Below are positions 6,489 through 13,040 of a stretch of DNA of 16,854 bases, piece by piece (position 1 is the stretch's first letter; every line of letters begins with the position of its first letter). The stretch is taken from assembly GCA_016302985.1 (NCBI GenBank), contig JAEDMN010000041.1, forward strand, positions 1-16,854, given 5' to 3'. Made by a program: the position numbers and the translations under genes. The stretch comes from Kiritimatiellia bacterium (lineage in GTDB: Bacteria; Verrucomicrobiota; Kiritimatiellia; RFP12; UBA1067). The notes beneath the pieces are model-generated. The model saw only the letters and a list, made by a program, of their open reading frames with translations. It ran no database searches and was not told the DNA's origin.

Positions 6489-8480
6489 ATGAAGAAGATC
6501 CTGCTCACGGCCCTCGTCCTGGCCTCCCTCGCGCCGGCCGTCCGCGCCGCGGACGCGCCCTCCGCCCCCTCGATGTTCGCGGACGGACGCTTCTACACGG
6601 GCTGCAACTACTGGGCCTCGCATGCCGGCCTGTACATGTGGCGCCGCTGGAACCCGGCCGTCGTCGAGAAGGACATCGCCGAGCTCGCGAAGAACGGCGT
6701 GAACATCATGCGCGTCTTCCCGCTCTGGCCCGATTTCCAGCCGCTCACGCGGCTGCTCGGCGGCGGGGGCGCGGACCGCGGCCTCGCGCAGAACGACGGT
6801 CCGCTGCGGAACGCGGCGGGCGTCGACGAGGAGATGATGAAGCGCTTCCGCTTCATGTGCGACGCCGCGCGGAAGCACGACGTGAAGCTCGTCGTCGGGC
6901 TGATCACGGGCTGGATGAGCGGACGCCTCTTCGTGCCGCCCGCCTTCGAGGCGAAGAACGTGCTCACGGACGCCGAGGTGATGACGTGGCAGACGCGCTT
7001 CGTGCGCCACTTCGTCCGCGAGATGAAGGACCATCCCGCGATCGCCGGCTGGGACCTCGGCAACGAGTGCAACTGCATGGCGTGGAAGGACATCGGGGCG
7101 GCCGAGAGCTGGCTCTGGATGAACACGATCGCCTCCGCCATCCGCCTCGAGGATCCGACGCGTCCCGTCGTGAGCGGCATGCACGGCTGCTCGAACGTCC
7201 GCGACGAGAAGTGGAACCTCTACCAGCAGGGCGAGCTCATGGACGTGCTCACGACGCATCCCTATCCGCTGTTCACGCCCAACTGCGCGAAGGACCCGTT
7301 CAACACGATGCGGTCCGAGACGCATCCCGCCGCCGAGTCGCTGCTCTACAGCGGCCTCTCCGGCAGGCACTGCTTCGTCGAGGAGGCCGGGGACCTCGGC
7401 CGCTGCACCGGTTCGCCCGAGCGCAGCGCCGCGAACATGCGCTGCGCGATGTTCACGTCCTGGGCCAACGGCCTCGGCGCCTACGTCTGGTGGTGCGGCT
7501 TCGACCAGCAGCACCTCGACTTCCCGCCCTACACGTGGAACGCCGTCGAACGCGAGCTCGGCCTCTTCACCAAGGACTACGAGGCGAAACCCCAGCTGAA
7601 GGCGATGGGCGCGTTCCAGGCCTTCCTGAAGGCGCTGCCGCCCGAGGTCCGGAACCTGCCGCCGCGCCAGGTCGACGCCGTCGTCCTCGTGAGCGACCGC
7701 GAGAACGCGTGGGCGAGCGCCTTCGGCGCCTACCTGCTCGCCCGCCAGGCGGGCTTCGACGTCGCCTTCGCGAGCGCCGAGCAGTTCCCGCTGCCGAAGT
7801 CCCGCCTCTACATCCTGCCCGCCGGAAACGGCTGCGACCCGTACTCCTACGAGGCCTGGTGCGCCGCGCTCAAGGCCGCGGAGGAGGGCGCCACGCTGCT
7901 GCTCTCGAAGGGCAACGGCACGCGCTACTCGGACTTCCTCGCCGCGACGGGCAACGAGATCGACTTCTTCTGCCAGCAGGGCGTCGCGACGAAGTTCGAG
8001 CTGAAGGACTACCCGGGACGCACGATCGACGCGTGGGACGCCACGCGCACCGAGATCACGCCGAAGGGCAGCTTCGTGCTCGGCGCCTCGGCCTCCGGCC
8101 GCGCGATGGTCACGTCGCGCGCGTACGGGCGCGGCCGCGTGGTCTACTGCAACTTCCCGATCGAAAGCGACTCCGTGTACCGCACGGACTGCTTCACGGG
8201 CGCGAATCCGAATCCGCGCTACCTCGTCTACAAGGCTGCCGCGAAGGCTGCGGGGATCGTCCGCGCGGTCCGCAAGGAGCTCCCCGGCGTCGGCATCACC
8301 GAGCACCGCCTGCCGGATGGCCGCGTCGTGTGCGTCGCGGTCAACTACGAGCCCGAACCCGCGTCCTGCCCGGTCTCCTTCGCCGGGCACGTGCTGCAGT
8401 GCTGGGGCGCCGGCGCCGTGAAGGACGGCCGTCTGGAAATCGCGGCGAACGACGCCGTCGTCTTCATTGTCGGGAGATAG
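6489..8480 (+). CDS. Secreted clan GH-A (GH5-like) glycoside hydrolase with C-terminal amidotransferase-like domain
   Basis: Predicted exported glycosidase, 663 residues. The signal peptide is MKKILLTALVLASLAPAVRA, with cleavage before AD. A TIM-barrel region (about 30-385) carries the retaining-glycosidase pair. The likely acid/base is E193 in GWDLGNECN at the end of strand 4. The likely nucleophile is E299 in CFVEEAG at the end of strand 7. An aromatic-rich stretch, AYVWWCGFDQQ, follows. Residues about 395-510 (from VDAVVLVSDREN) look like the class-I glutamine amidotransferase-like alpha/beta domain seen after the barrel in GH42 and related enzymes. The last 100 residues are a small beta-sandwich. 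The substrate cannot be read from sequence; mannan- or beta-glucoside-type linkages are possible. It lies 13 bases after the permease with AGGA upstream, so it is in the same operon. Cysteines are unusually frequent (for example CNYW, NECNC, CWG), which suggests disulfides. Confidence 0.82.
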   Translation: MKKILLTALVLASLAPAVRAADAPSAPSMFADGRFYTGCNYWASHAGLYMWRRWNPAVVEKDIAELAKNGVNIMRVFPLWPDFQPLTRLLGGGGADRGLAQNDGPLRNAAGVDEEMMKRFRFMCDAARKHDVKLVVGLITGWMSGRLFVPPAFEAKNVLTDAEVMTWQTRFVRHFVREMKDHPAIAGWDLGNECNCMAWKDIGAAESWLWMNTIASAIRLEDPTRPVVSGMHGCSNVRDEKWNLYQQGELMDVLTTHPYPLFTPNCAKDPFNTMRSETHPAAESLLYSGLSGRHCFVEEAGDLGRCTGSPERSAANMRCAMFTSWANGLGAYVWWCGFDQQHLDFPPYTWNAVERELGLFTKDYEAKPQLKAMGAFQAFLKALPPEVRNLPPRQVDAVVLVSDRENAWASAFGAYLLARQAGFDVAFASAEQFPLPKSRLYILPAGNGCDPYSYEAWCAALKAAEEGATLLLSKGNGTRYSDFLAATGNEIDFFCQQGVATKFELKDYPGRTIDAWDATRTEITPKGSFVLGASASGRAMVTSRAYGRGRVVYCNFPIESDSVYRTDCFTGANPNPRYLVYKAAAKAAGIVRAVRKELPGVGITEHRLPDGRVVCVAVNYEPEPASCPVSFAGHVLQCWGAGAVKDGRLEIAANDAVVFIVGR

Positions 8481-8483
8481 GCC

Positions 8484-10598
8484 ATGATCTCGATGCTCGC
8501 GGCGGCCGCCACGGCCGTCCTCTACACGCAGGGATCCGTCCAGAACCCCGAAGGCGCCTTCGCGAAGGGCGACGGGAAGACCTGCACGCTTTCGTGGGAC
8601 GGCACGGGCCAGCAGCCCGTGCTCGCGCTCGACTTCGGCGCGAAGTCGGTCGGCGGCTACGCCGTCATCCACGTGACGGCGCGCACGGGCGACCCCGTCC
8701 TGCGCCTCGCCTACGCGAACCACCCGGACGGCCTGGGCGAACGCGGCTGCTTCTGGCGCGAGACGAGCGCCCGCTACCTCGGGCCGACGTTCGACATCCC
8801 CGTCCTGCCGGGCAACATCAACCGCCACGAGCTCTACCGCGTCTGCCGCGAGGGGCAGTTCGTCGCGCCGCTCATCCAGGGCCAGCAGCGCTATGTGCGC
8901 GTGCAGCTCGATACGCCCGGCCGCGTCGCGATCGACGCCGTCGGGATCGAGAACGCCGAGGTCTTCTCGACGGAACCCCGTCGCGGTTCCTTCGCCTGCT
9001 CGGACGACCGGATCACGCGCCTCTGGGACATCAGCGTGTGGACCTGCCAGCTCGCGAGCTTCCCCAACCACGACGCGTGGAAGAAGGTCGGCGGCTGGAT
9101 TCTGCCGCGCAAGCTCGAACAGGCGGCCGCGGACGTCTGGTGCCGGAAGACGGCGCCTGCCGACGGCATGCTCGAGATCGCCTACGAGTTCGACGCGAAT
9201 CCGCACTTCCCGAAGGGCGTCTTCGAGGTTCTCCACGGCGGGGTTCGGACGAAGGTCGTGCAGGAGTCGACGAACGCGGTCGCCACCGTGAAGGTTCCCG
9301 TGAAGAAGGGCGAGCGGCTCGGCCTCTCGGTCCCGAAGGAGAGCTGGCCGGTGATCCGCGCGATGTCCGTCGCGGGCCAGGACCTGATGGACCTCGCCGA
9401 CTGGGACTTCGCCCGCACGCTGCCGTTCACGGCCGACGGCGCGAAGCGCGACCGCCTGATCTGGAGCGGCGACCTGTGGTGGGCCGAGCGGAACCTGTTC
9501 TACGGCTTCGGCCCCGATTCGCCGTACATGAAGGGCAACGTGAAGATGCTCGCGTTCAACCGCACGCCCGAGGGCTACACGCACGCCTCGCCGTACGCGG
9601 AGCGCAGCGTCCGCCCGCCGCGCGGCGACTACGGTCCGTTCGGGTCCGACGAGTTCGCGGCCTGGTTCATCCCCGTCGCGTGGGACCACCTGCTCTACAC
9701 GGCCGACTACGAGACCCTGAAGCTCGTCTGGCCGGACGTCGTGGCGCTCGTCGGCTACCTCAACGCGCATCGGCGCGGGGACGGGATCTTCGAGCCGCGC
9801 AAGGAGACGTGCAAGCACGCGGCCGGACTCGTCTTCGGCGGCACGTCGCTGCACCACCGGTCGTACATGAACATCCTCCTCTGGAAGACGCTGAAGGACG
9901 CCGCCTCCATCGCCCGCTGCCTCGGGCATGTGCACGAGGCGGATGTCTGGAGCCGCGACGCGGACAAGTTCGCACCCGTTGTCCGCCAGGCGTTCTGGGA
10001 CGAGGCGAAGGGCTTCTTCGCGCTTTCGCAGGAGCAGCGCCACATGGGCTTCGAGGCGAACGCCCTCGCCCTTGCGACGCGCTTCGCGACGCCGCAGGAG
10101 GCCGCGCGCATCAGGCCGCAGCTCGTCCGCACGGGGCACGGCAAGTTCCAGGCCCTCGCGGCCCGCGGCAAGTTCGAATACGGCGACACGGCCGGCGGCC
10201 TCAAGGCGATCGAGGACCACAACTGGTACAGGCTGCTCGATCCGGACTGGAAGGGCGCCCTCACCGTCACCGAGTGCATGGGCCTGATCCGCAGGGGCTG
10301 GGGCGACGAGTCGCACCCCGACACGGCGATCGGCGGCATCTACTCCTCCTATCTGCTCGGCGTCGTGCCGACCGCACCCGGATTCCGCACGTTCTCGGTC
10401 CGTCCGCAGACCGCCGGTCTGACGTGGGCGGAGGGCGTCGTGCCGACCCCGCGCGGGGACATCCGCGTGCGCTGGGACCGGAAGGAGGACGGGCTGGCCG
10501 TGAAGGTCGCCGTGCCGCCGACCCTGGTCGCGGAGTTCACCTGGGGCGCGACGGCGAAGACGCTGCCCGCCGGCGAGCACGCGTTTCTGGCGAAATAG
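8484..10598 (+). CDS. GH78-like alpha-L-rhamnosidase (six-hairpin glycosidase)
   Basis: 704 residues, probably removing terminal alpha-L-rhamnose from a glycoside. An N-terminal beta-rich region is followed by GSFACSDDRITRLWDISVWT (about 167-187) and an (alpha/alpha)6 catalytic region. Putative catalytic residues are D318 and D323 in DGAKRDRLIWSGD, and E597 in ALTVTECMG. In classical GH78 enzymes the general-acid position, aligned here with D323, is Glu, so this belongs to a variant DGAKRDR subgroup. The C-terminus has the family pattern SHPDTAIGGIYSSYLLG, then PGFRTFSVRPQ and a closing beta-sandwich ending near residue 700. About 115 residues separate the LWDISVW helix from DGAKRDR and contain a beta-rich stretch (217-290), probably an inserted domain. 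The start ATG 8484 follows GGGAG, 3 bases after the previous stop. The N-terminus (MISMLAAAATAVLYTQ) is a short, weak signal, so export is likely but unproven. Confidence 0.8.
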   Translation: MISMLAAAATAVLYTQGSVQNPEGAFAKGDGKTCTLSWDGTGQQPVLALDFGAKSVGGYAVIHVTARTGDPVLRLAYANHPDGLGERGCFWRETSARYLGPTFDIPVLPGNINRHELYRVCREGQFVAPLIQGQQRYVRVQLDTPGRVAIDAVGIENAEVFSTEPRRGSFACSDDRITRLWDISVWTCQLASFPNHDAWKKVGGWILPRKLEQAAADVWCRKTAPADGMLEIAYEFDANPHFPKGVFEVLHGGVRTKVVQESTNAVATVKVPVKKGERLGLSVPKESWPVIRAMSVAGQDLMDLADWDFARTLPFTADGAKRDRLIWSGDLWWAERNLFYGFGPDSPYMKGNVKMLAFNRTPEGYTHASPYAERSVRPPRGDYGPFGSDEFAAWFIPVAWDHLLYTADYETLKLVWPDVVALVGYLNAHRRGDGIFEPRKETCKHAAGLVFGGTSLHHRSYMNILLWKTLKDAASIARCLGHVHEADVWSRDADKFAPVVRQAFWDEAKGFFALSQEQRHMGFEANALALATRFATPQEAARIRPQLVRTGHGKFQALAARGKFEYGDTAGGLKAIEDHNWYRLLDPDWKGALTVTECMGLIRRGWGDESHPDTAIGGIYSSYLLGVVPTAPGFRTFSVRPQTAGLTWAEGVVPTPRGDIRVRWDRKEDGLAVKVAVPPTLVAEFTWGATAKTLPAGEHAFLAK

Positions 10599-10628
10599 CT
10601 TCGAACGACAAGACAAGAAAGGCAAAAC

Positions 10629-11777
10629 ATGAAATCTCTGAAGATCGGCATGACGGGCGCCGCGCTGTGCGCGGTCCTGGCGGGCTGCTGTTGCGGGAAG
10701 TCCGCGACGGCGACGAAGGGCGACGAGAAGTACCGCCCGCGCCTCTTCGCCTCCTTTGGCGAGGAAGTGAACGAACCCGACGGCCTGACCCAGGACGAGA
10801 AGGGCAACATCTACCACTCCGCGCCGAACCACCTGAGCAAGGAGTTCCCGGGCCAGATCATGAAGCGCGACTTCGAGACCGGCAAGTGGGAGATCTTCTG
10901 CGTGGCCGCGAAGTCCCCGAAGACCGGCAAGGGCCGCCCGATGGGCCTCGAGTACTGCCGCGAGGACGGCAACCTCTATTACTGCGACAACCAGTACTTC
11001 GACTCCAAGGACTACGCCAGCCGCATCATGCGCGTCGTGATCGACAGGCAGACGGGCAAGGCCGTGAGGATCGAGACCGCGGTCGAGAACCTCAAGCTCG
11101 CGAACGCGATCCGCTTCTACAAGGGCGACATGTTCTTCACCGACACCTACTTCGACCTGGACCGCAAGGACGGCGTCGGTGTCGGCGGCGTCTACCGCGT
11201 GCCGCTCGCCGCGTGCAGGGACAAGGCGGTCTCGCTGCTGCCGAAGCCCCAGTTCGAAAAGGACCCCTACTTCGTCGCGAAGACCGAGACGGTCGCGCTC
11301 GAGGGCCGCGGCGGCGACAACTCCGGCGCGGACGGCCTCGCGATCACGAAGGAAGGCCACCTCTACTTCGGCACGTTCGGCTCCGGCCGCTTCTACACCG
11401 CCAAGCGCACGGCCGACGGCAAGTACGCCCCCGCGAAGCTCCTCTTCGAGGATCCGAAGGTCTTCCCGTGCTGCGACGGCATCTGCTACGACGAGGTCTG
11501 CAACCGCATCATCATGAGCGACAGCGCCCTCAACGCGCTCCACACCTGGGACATCGCCAAGGAGGCCGACCCGAAGGCGGCGTTCGGCGAGCTCTGGCAG
11601 AACGACGACGACGACGGGGCCACGGGCCTCCTCGACCAGCCGTGCGAGCCCCTGATCTGGAAGGACAGGGACGGCAAGCGGAAGTGCGTCGTCGCCAACT
11701 TCGACATGCCGTTCCCCGGCCTGATCAACAAGGCCACGGACAAGTACCACACGCTCTCGGTCCTCGACCTCGAGTAG
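10629..11777 (+). CDS. SMP-30/gluconolactonase-like beta-propeller lipoprotein
   Basis: 382 residues. The N-terminal lipobox is VLAGC with C20 as the lipid-modified cysteine, followed by CC, so the protein should be anchored in a membrane facing the periplasm or surface. The mature part has repeated propeller-blade patterns: EPDGLTQDEKGNIYHS, GLEYCREDGNLYYCDN, ANAIRFYKGDMFFTDT, ADGLAITKEGHLYFGTFGSG and CDGICYDEVCNRIIMSD. These resemble SMP-30/gluconolactonase family proteins, which hydrolyse sugar lactones using a bound divalent metal. Position-specific metal ligands cannot be assigned with certainty, so it could be a binding protein instead of an enzyme. The start has AGAAAGG six bases upstream. 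It lies 30 bases after the rhamnosidase stop and 15 bases before the transporter. It may process a lactone released from the substrate of the two glycosidases; that is inference. Confidence 0.75.
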   Translation: MKSLKIGMTGAALCAVLAGCCCGKSATATKGDEKYRPRLFASFGEEVNEPDGLTQDEKGNIYHSAPNHLSKEFPGQIMKRDFETGKWEIFCVAAKSPKTGKGRPMGLEYCREDGNLYYCDNQYFDSKDYASRIMRVVIDRQTGKAVRIETAVENLKLANAIRFYKGDMFFTDTYFDLDRKDGVGVGGVYRVPLAACRDKAVSLLPKPQFEKDPYFVAKTETVALEGRGGDNSGADGLAITKEGHLYFGTFGSGRFYTAKRTADGKYAPAKLLFEDPKVFPCCDGICYDEVCNRIIMSDSALNALHTWDIAKEADPKAAFGELWQNDDDDGATGLLDQPCEPLIWKDRDGKRKCVVANFDMPFPGLINKATDKYHTLSVLDLE

Positions 11778-11792
11778 CGGACGGCGGCAGGC

Positions 11793-12668
11793 ATGGACTG
11801 GACGGCCTGGATTCTCGCGAGCGCGGTCTTCCTCGCGTTCTACGACCTCGCCAAGAAGTCGAGCGTCCGCGACAACGCCGTGCTGCCCACGCTGCTGTGC
11901 TCCACGTTCTTCGGCGGCGCCGCGTTCGTCGCGGTGTCCGTCTGCTTCCGGGACGTGGGGCCGATGCTGCATCCGGGAGGCCGCCTGCTGGGCCTGGCCC
12001 TGCTGAAGTCGGTCATCGTCGCGACCTCCTGGATTTTCACCTTCTGCGCGCTGCGCACGCTGCCGATCACGATCGCCACGCCGATCCGCGCGAGCGCGCC
12101 CGCGCTCGTCTTCGTCGCCGCCTTCTTCTGCTATGGCGAGGTCCCGACCTGGATCCAGGGGGCCGGCATGCTCTGCGTCTTCGGGGGCTACTGGGCCTTC
12201 TCCTGGGCGGGGCGCCACGAGGGGATCGACTTCCTCCGCAACCGCGCCGTCTGGTTCGCCATCGCGGGCATGTGCTGTTCGGCGTGCTCGAGCATGTGGG
12301 ACAAGTACCTGTTCCAGATCCTCGGCCTCCCCGTCGAGCCGGTCCAGTTCTGGTTCCAGATCGGGCTCTTCGCGGTCTACGGCGTCCTGCTCGCGGGCCG
12401 GACCCTGCTGCGCCTGCCGCACGACCGCTTCGAATGGCGTTGGACGATCCCCTGCGTCGGCATCCTCCTGGCGATGGCCGACTGGCTCTATTTCAAGGGA
12501 CTCGCGATTCCCGACGTCCCGATTTCGGTCGGGTCCCTGCTCCGCCGCTTCTCCGTCGTCATCACGTTCGTCCTCGGCGCGAAGGTCTTCCACGAGAAGA
12601 ACCTCAAGCGCAAGGGCCTGGCGCTCGCCGCGATCCTGGTTGGCGTCGCGCTGCTCACCGTCAAATAG
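11793..12668 (+). CDS. EamA/DMT-family transporter
   Basis: Integral inner-membrane protein of 291 residues with about ten hydrophobic segments in two halves, the plan of drug/metabolite transporters. In the first half, ALRTLPITIATPIRASAPAL is followed by a segment closing in FGGYWAFSW. In the second half, WLYFKGLAIPDVPISVGSLL leads to LRRFSVVITFVLGAKVFHEK and a last helix ending LVGVALLTVK. The FHEK then KRKG pattern before the final helix is typical of EamA domains. Such carriers export or import small metabolites, and the substrate is unknown. It is likely translated as part of the operon, but its ribosome-binding site (GGCAG) is weak. The AAKKSSVRDN loop after TM1 puts positive charges in the cytoplasm. 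Confidence 0.85.
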   Translation: MDWTAWILASAVFLAFYDLAKKSSVRDNAVLPTLLCSTFFGGAAFVAVSVCFRDVGPMLHPGGRLLGLALLKSVIVATSWIFTFCALRTLPITIATPIRASAPALVFVAAFFCYGEVPTWIQGAGMLCVFGGYWAFSWAGRHEGIDFLRNRAVWFAIAGMCCSACSSMWDKYLFQILGLPVEPVQFWFQIGLFAVYGVLLAGRTLLRLPHDRFEWRWTIPCVGILLAMADWLYFKGLAIPDVPISVGSLLRRFSVVITFVLGAKVFHEKNLKRKGLALAAILVGVALLTVK

Positions 12669-12677
12669 GATTCCGCC

Positions 12678-12722
12678 ATGTATGCGGACACGCTGGACAC
12701 CCGCTTCGGGAAGATTCACTGA
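12678..12722 (+). CDS. Possible 14-residue mini-ORF / translational coupler
   Basis: Between the transporter and the YbeD-like gene is an ORF encoding MYADTLDTRFGKIH. It has AGGA seven bases before its ATG, and its stop TGA (12720-12722) overlaps the strong Shine-Dalgarno of the next gene. Ribosomes terminating here would unload directly onto the next start, so it may be a coupling peptide. I do not recognise the peptide. It could also be a chance ORF. Confidence 0.3.
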   Translation: MYADTLDTRFGKIH

Positions 12723-12727
12723 GGAGG
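12721..12727 (+). promoter_or_regulatory. Strong ribosome-binding site GAGGAGG
   Basis: GAGGAGG lies six bases before ATG 12734, one of the best Shine-Dalgarno matches in the window. It fixes the start of the 82-residue YbeD-like protein and overlaps the stop codon of the 14-codon ORF. Confidence 0.75.
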
Positions 12728-12733
12728 ATCGAG

Positions 12734-12982
12734 ATGGCTGAAATCAAGTTTCCCGTCATCGCGCACCACAAGGTCATCGTGGACGCGACGCGCCGCGACG
12801 ACGCCGCGACGGCGGCCGCGTTCCGGGGCTTCGACCTGGTCGAACCGATTGTGGCGGGCCGGTCTTCGAACGGTGGGAAGTACGTGTCGTACGGCGTCTC
12901 CGTGCGGTTGAAGGACCGCGCGGAGATGGCGCGCTTCGACGCCTGCCTGCCGCTGGTGCCGGGACTCAGGATGGTTCTGTAG
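12734..12982 (+). CDS. YbeD/DUF493-family small protein
   Basis: 82-residue cytoplasmic protein. It matches the UPF0250/DUF493 plan: a short start, a beta strand (FPVIAHHKVIVDA), a helix (DAATAAAFRG), then KYVSYGVSVRLKDRAEMARF and the typical C-terminal end RMVL, as in E. coli YbeD (about 87 residues). The family has an ACT-like ferredoxin fold. E. coli ybeD lies next to lipB, but no lipoate gene is visible here, and its molecular role is not established. It follows the mini-ORF and is the last gene of the long operon. A hairpin begins at its stop codon. Confidence 0.65.
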   Translation: MAEIKFPVIAHHKVIVDATRRDDAATAAAFRGFDLVEPIVAGRSSNGGKYVSYGVSVRLKDRAEMARFDACLPLVPGLRMVL

Positions 12983-13005
12983 CGGGGAGGCGGCTTCCCA
13001 TCCGC
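12982..13005 (+). terminator. Possible terminator hairpin at the end of the efflux/glycosidase operon
   Basis: Starting in the TAG stop, GCGG (12982-12985) can pair with CCGC (13002-13005). Inside this, GGAGG can pair with CTTCC across a CGG loop, with a small bulge on the 3' side. A T-rich tract (TTGTTTTGTT) follows only after about nine bases and forms part of the next promoter, so this is a weak, imperfect terminator candidate. Confidence 0.3.
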
Positions 13006-13020
13006 GAAGCGCCCTTGTTT

Positions 13021-13029
13021 TGTTATAAT
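13021..13029 (+). promoter_or_regulatory. Extended -10 promoter element for the Rex-like operon
   Basis: TGTTATAAT: TG at 13021-13022 then a perfect TATAAT at 13024-13029, within TTTTGTTATAAT. No -35 match is seen. The predicted start site near 13036 leaves a 5' leader of roughly five bases before ATG 13041. The flanking context matches the promoter at 1734-1742. Confidence 0.65.
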
Positions 13030-13040
13030 TGGGGGCATCC

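Noticed and set aside
6462..12719. Very long open frame of 2085 codons on the minus strand
   Set aside because: It lies antisense to six well-recognised genes, is made of low-complexity Arg/Ala/Asp/Glu/Val sequence, and arises from the strong G/C bias at third codon positions.
6638..12982. Open frame of 2114 codons on the plus strand in another frame
   Set aside because: It crosses several real genes out of frame, is composed mainly of Arg, Ala, Gly and Pro, and only its last 82 codons (from ATG 12734) resemble a real protein family.
13029..13040. TTG start four codons upstream for the Rex-like protein
   Set aside because: It would begin inside the -10 box, so it could not be in the transcript from that promoter; ATG 13041 fits.
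13000..13040. Rex operator (TTGTGAA-N4-TTCACAA type) at the Rex-like promoter
   Set aside because: No such inverted repeat is visible, so autoregulation cannot be claimed from the sequence.
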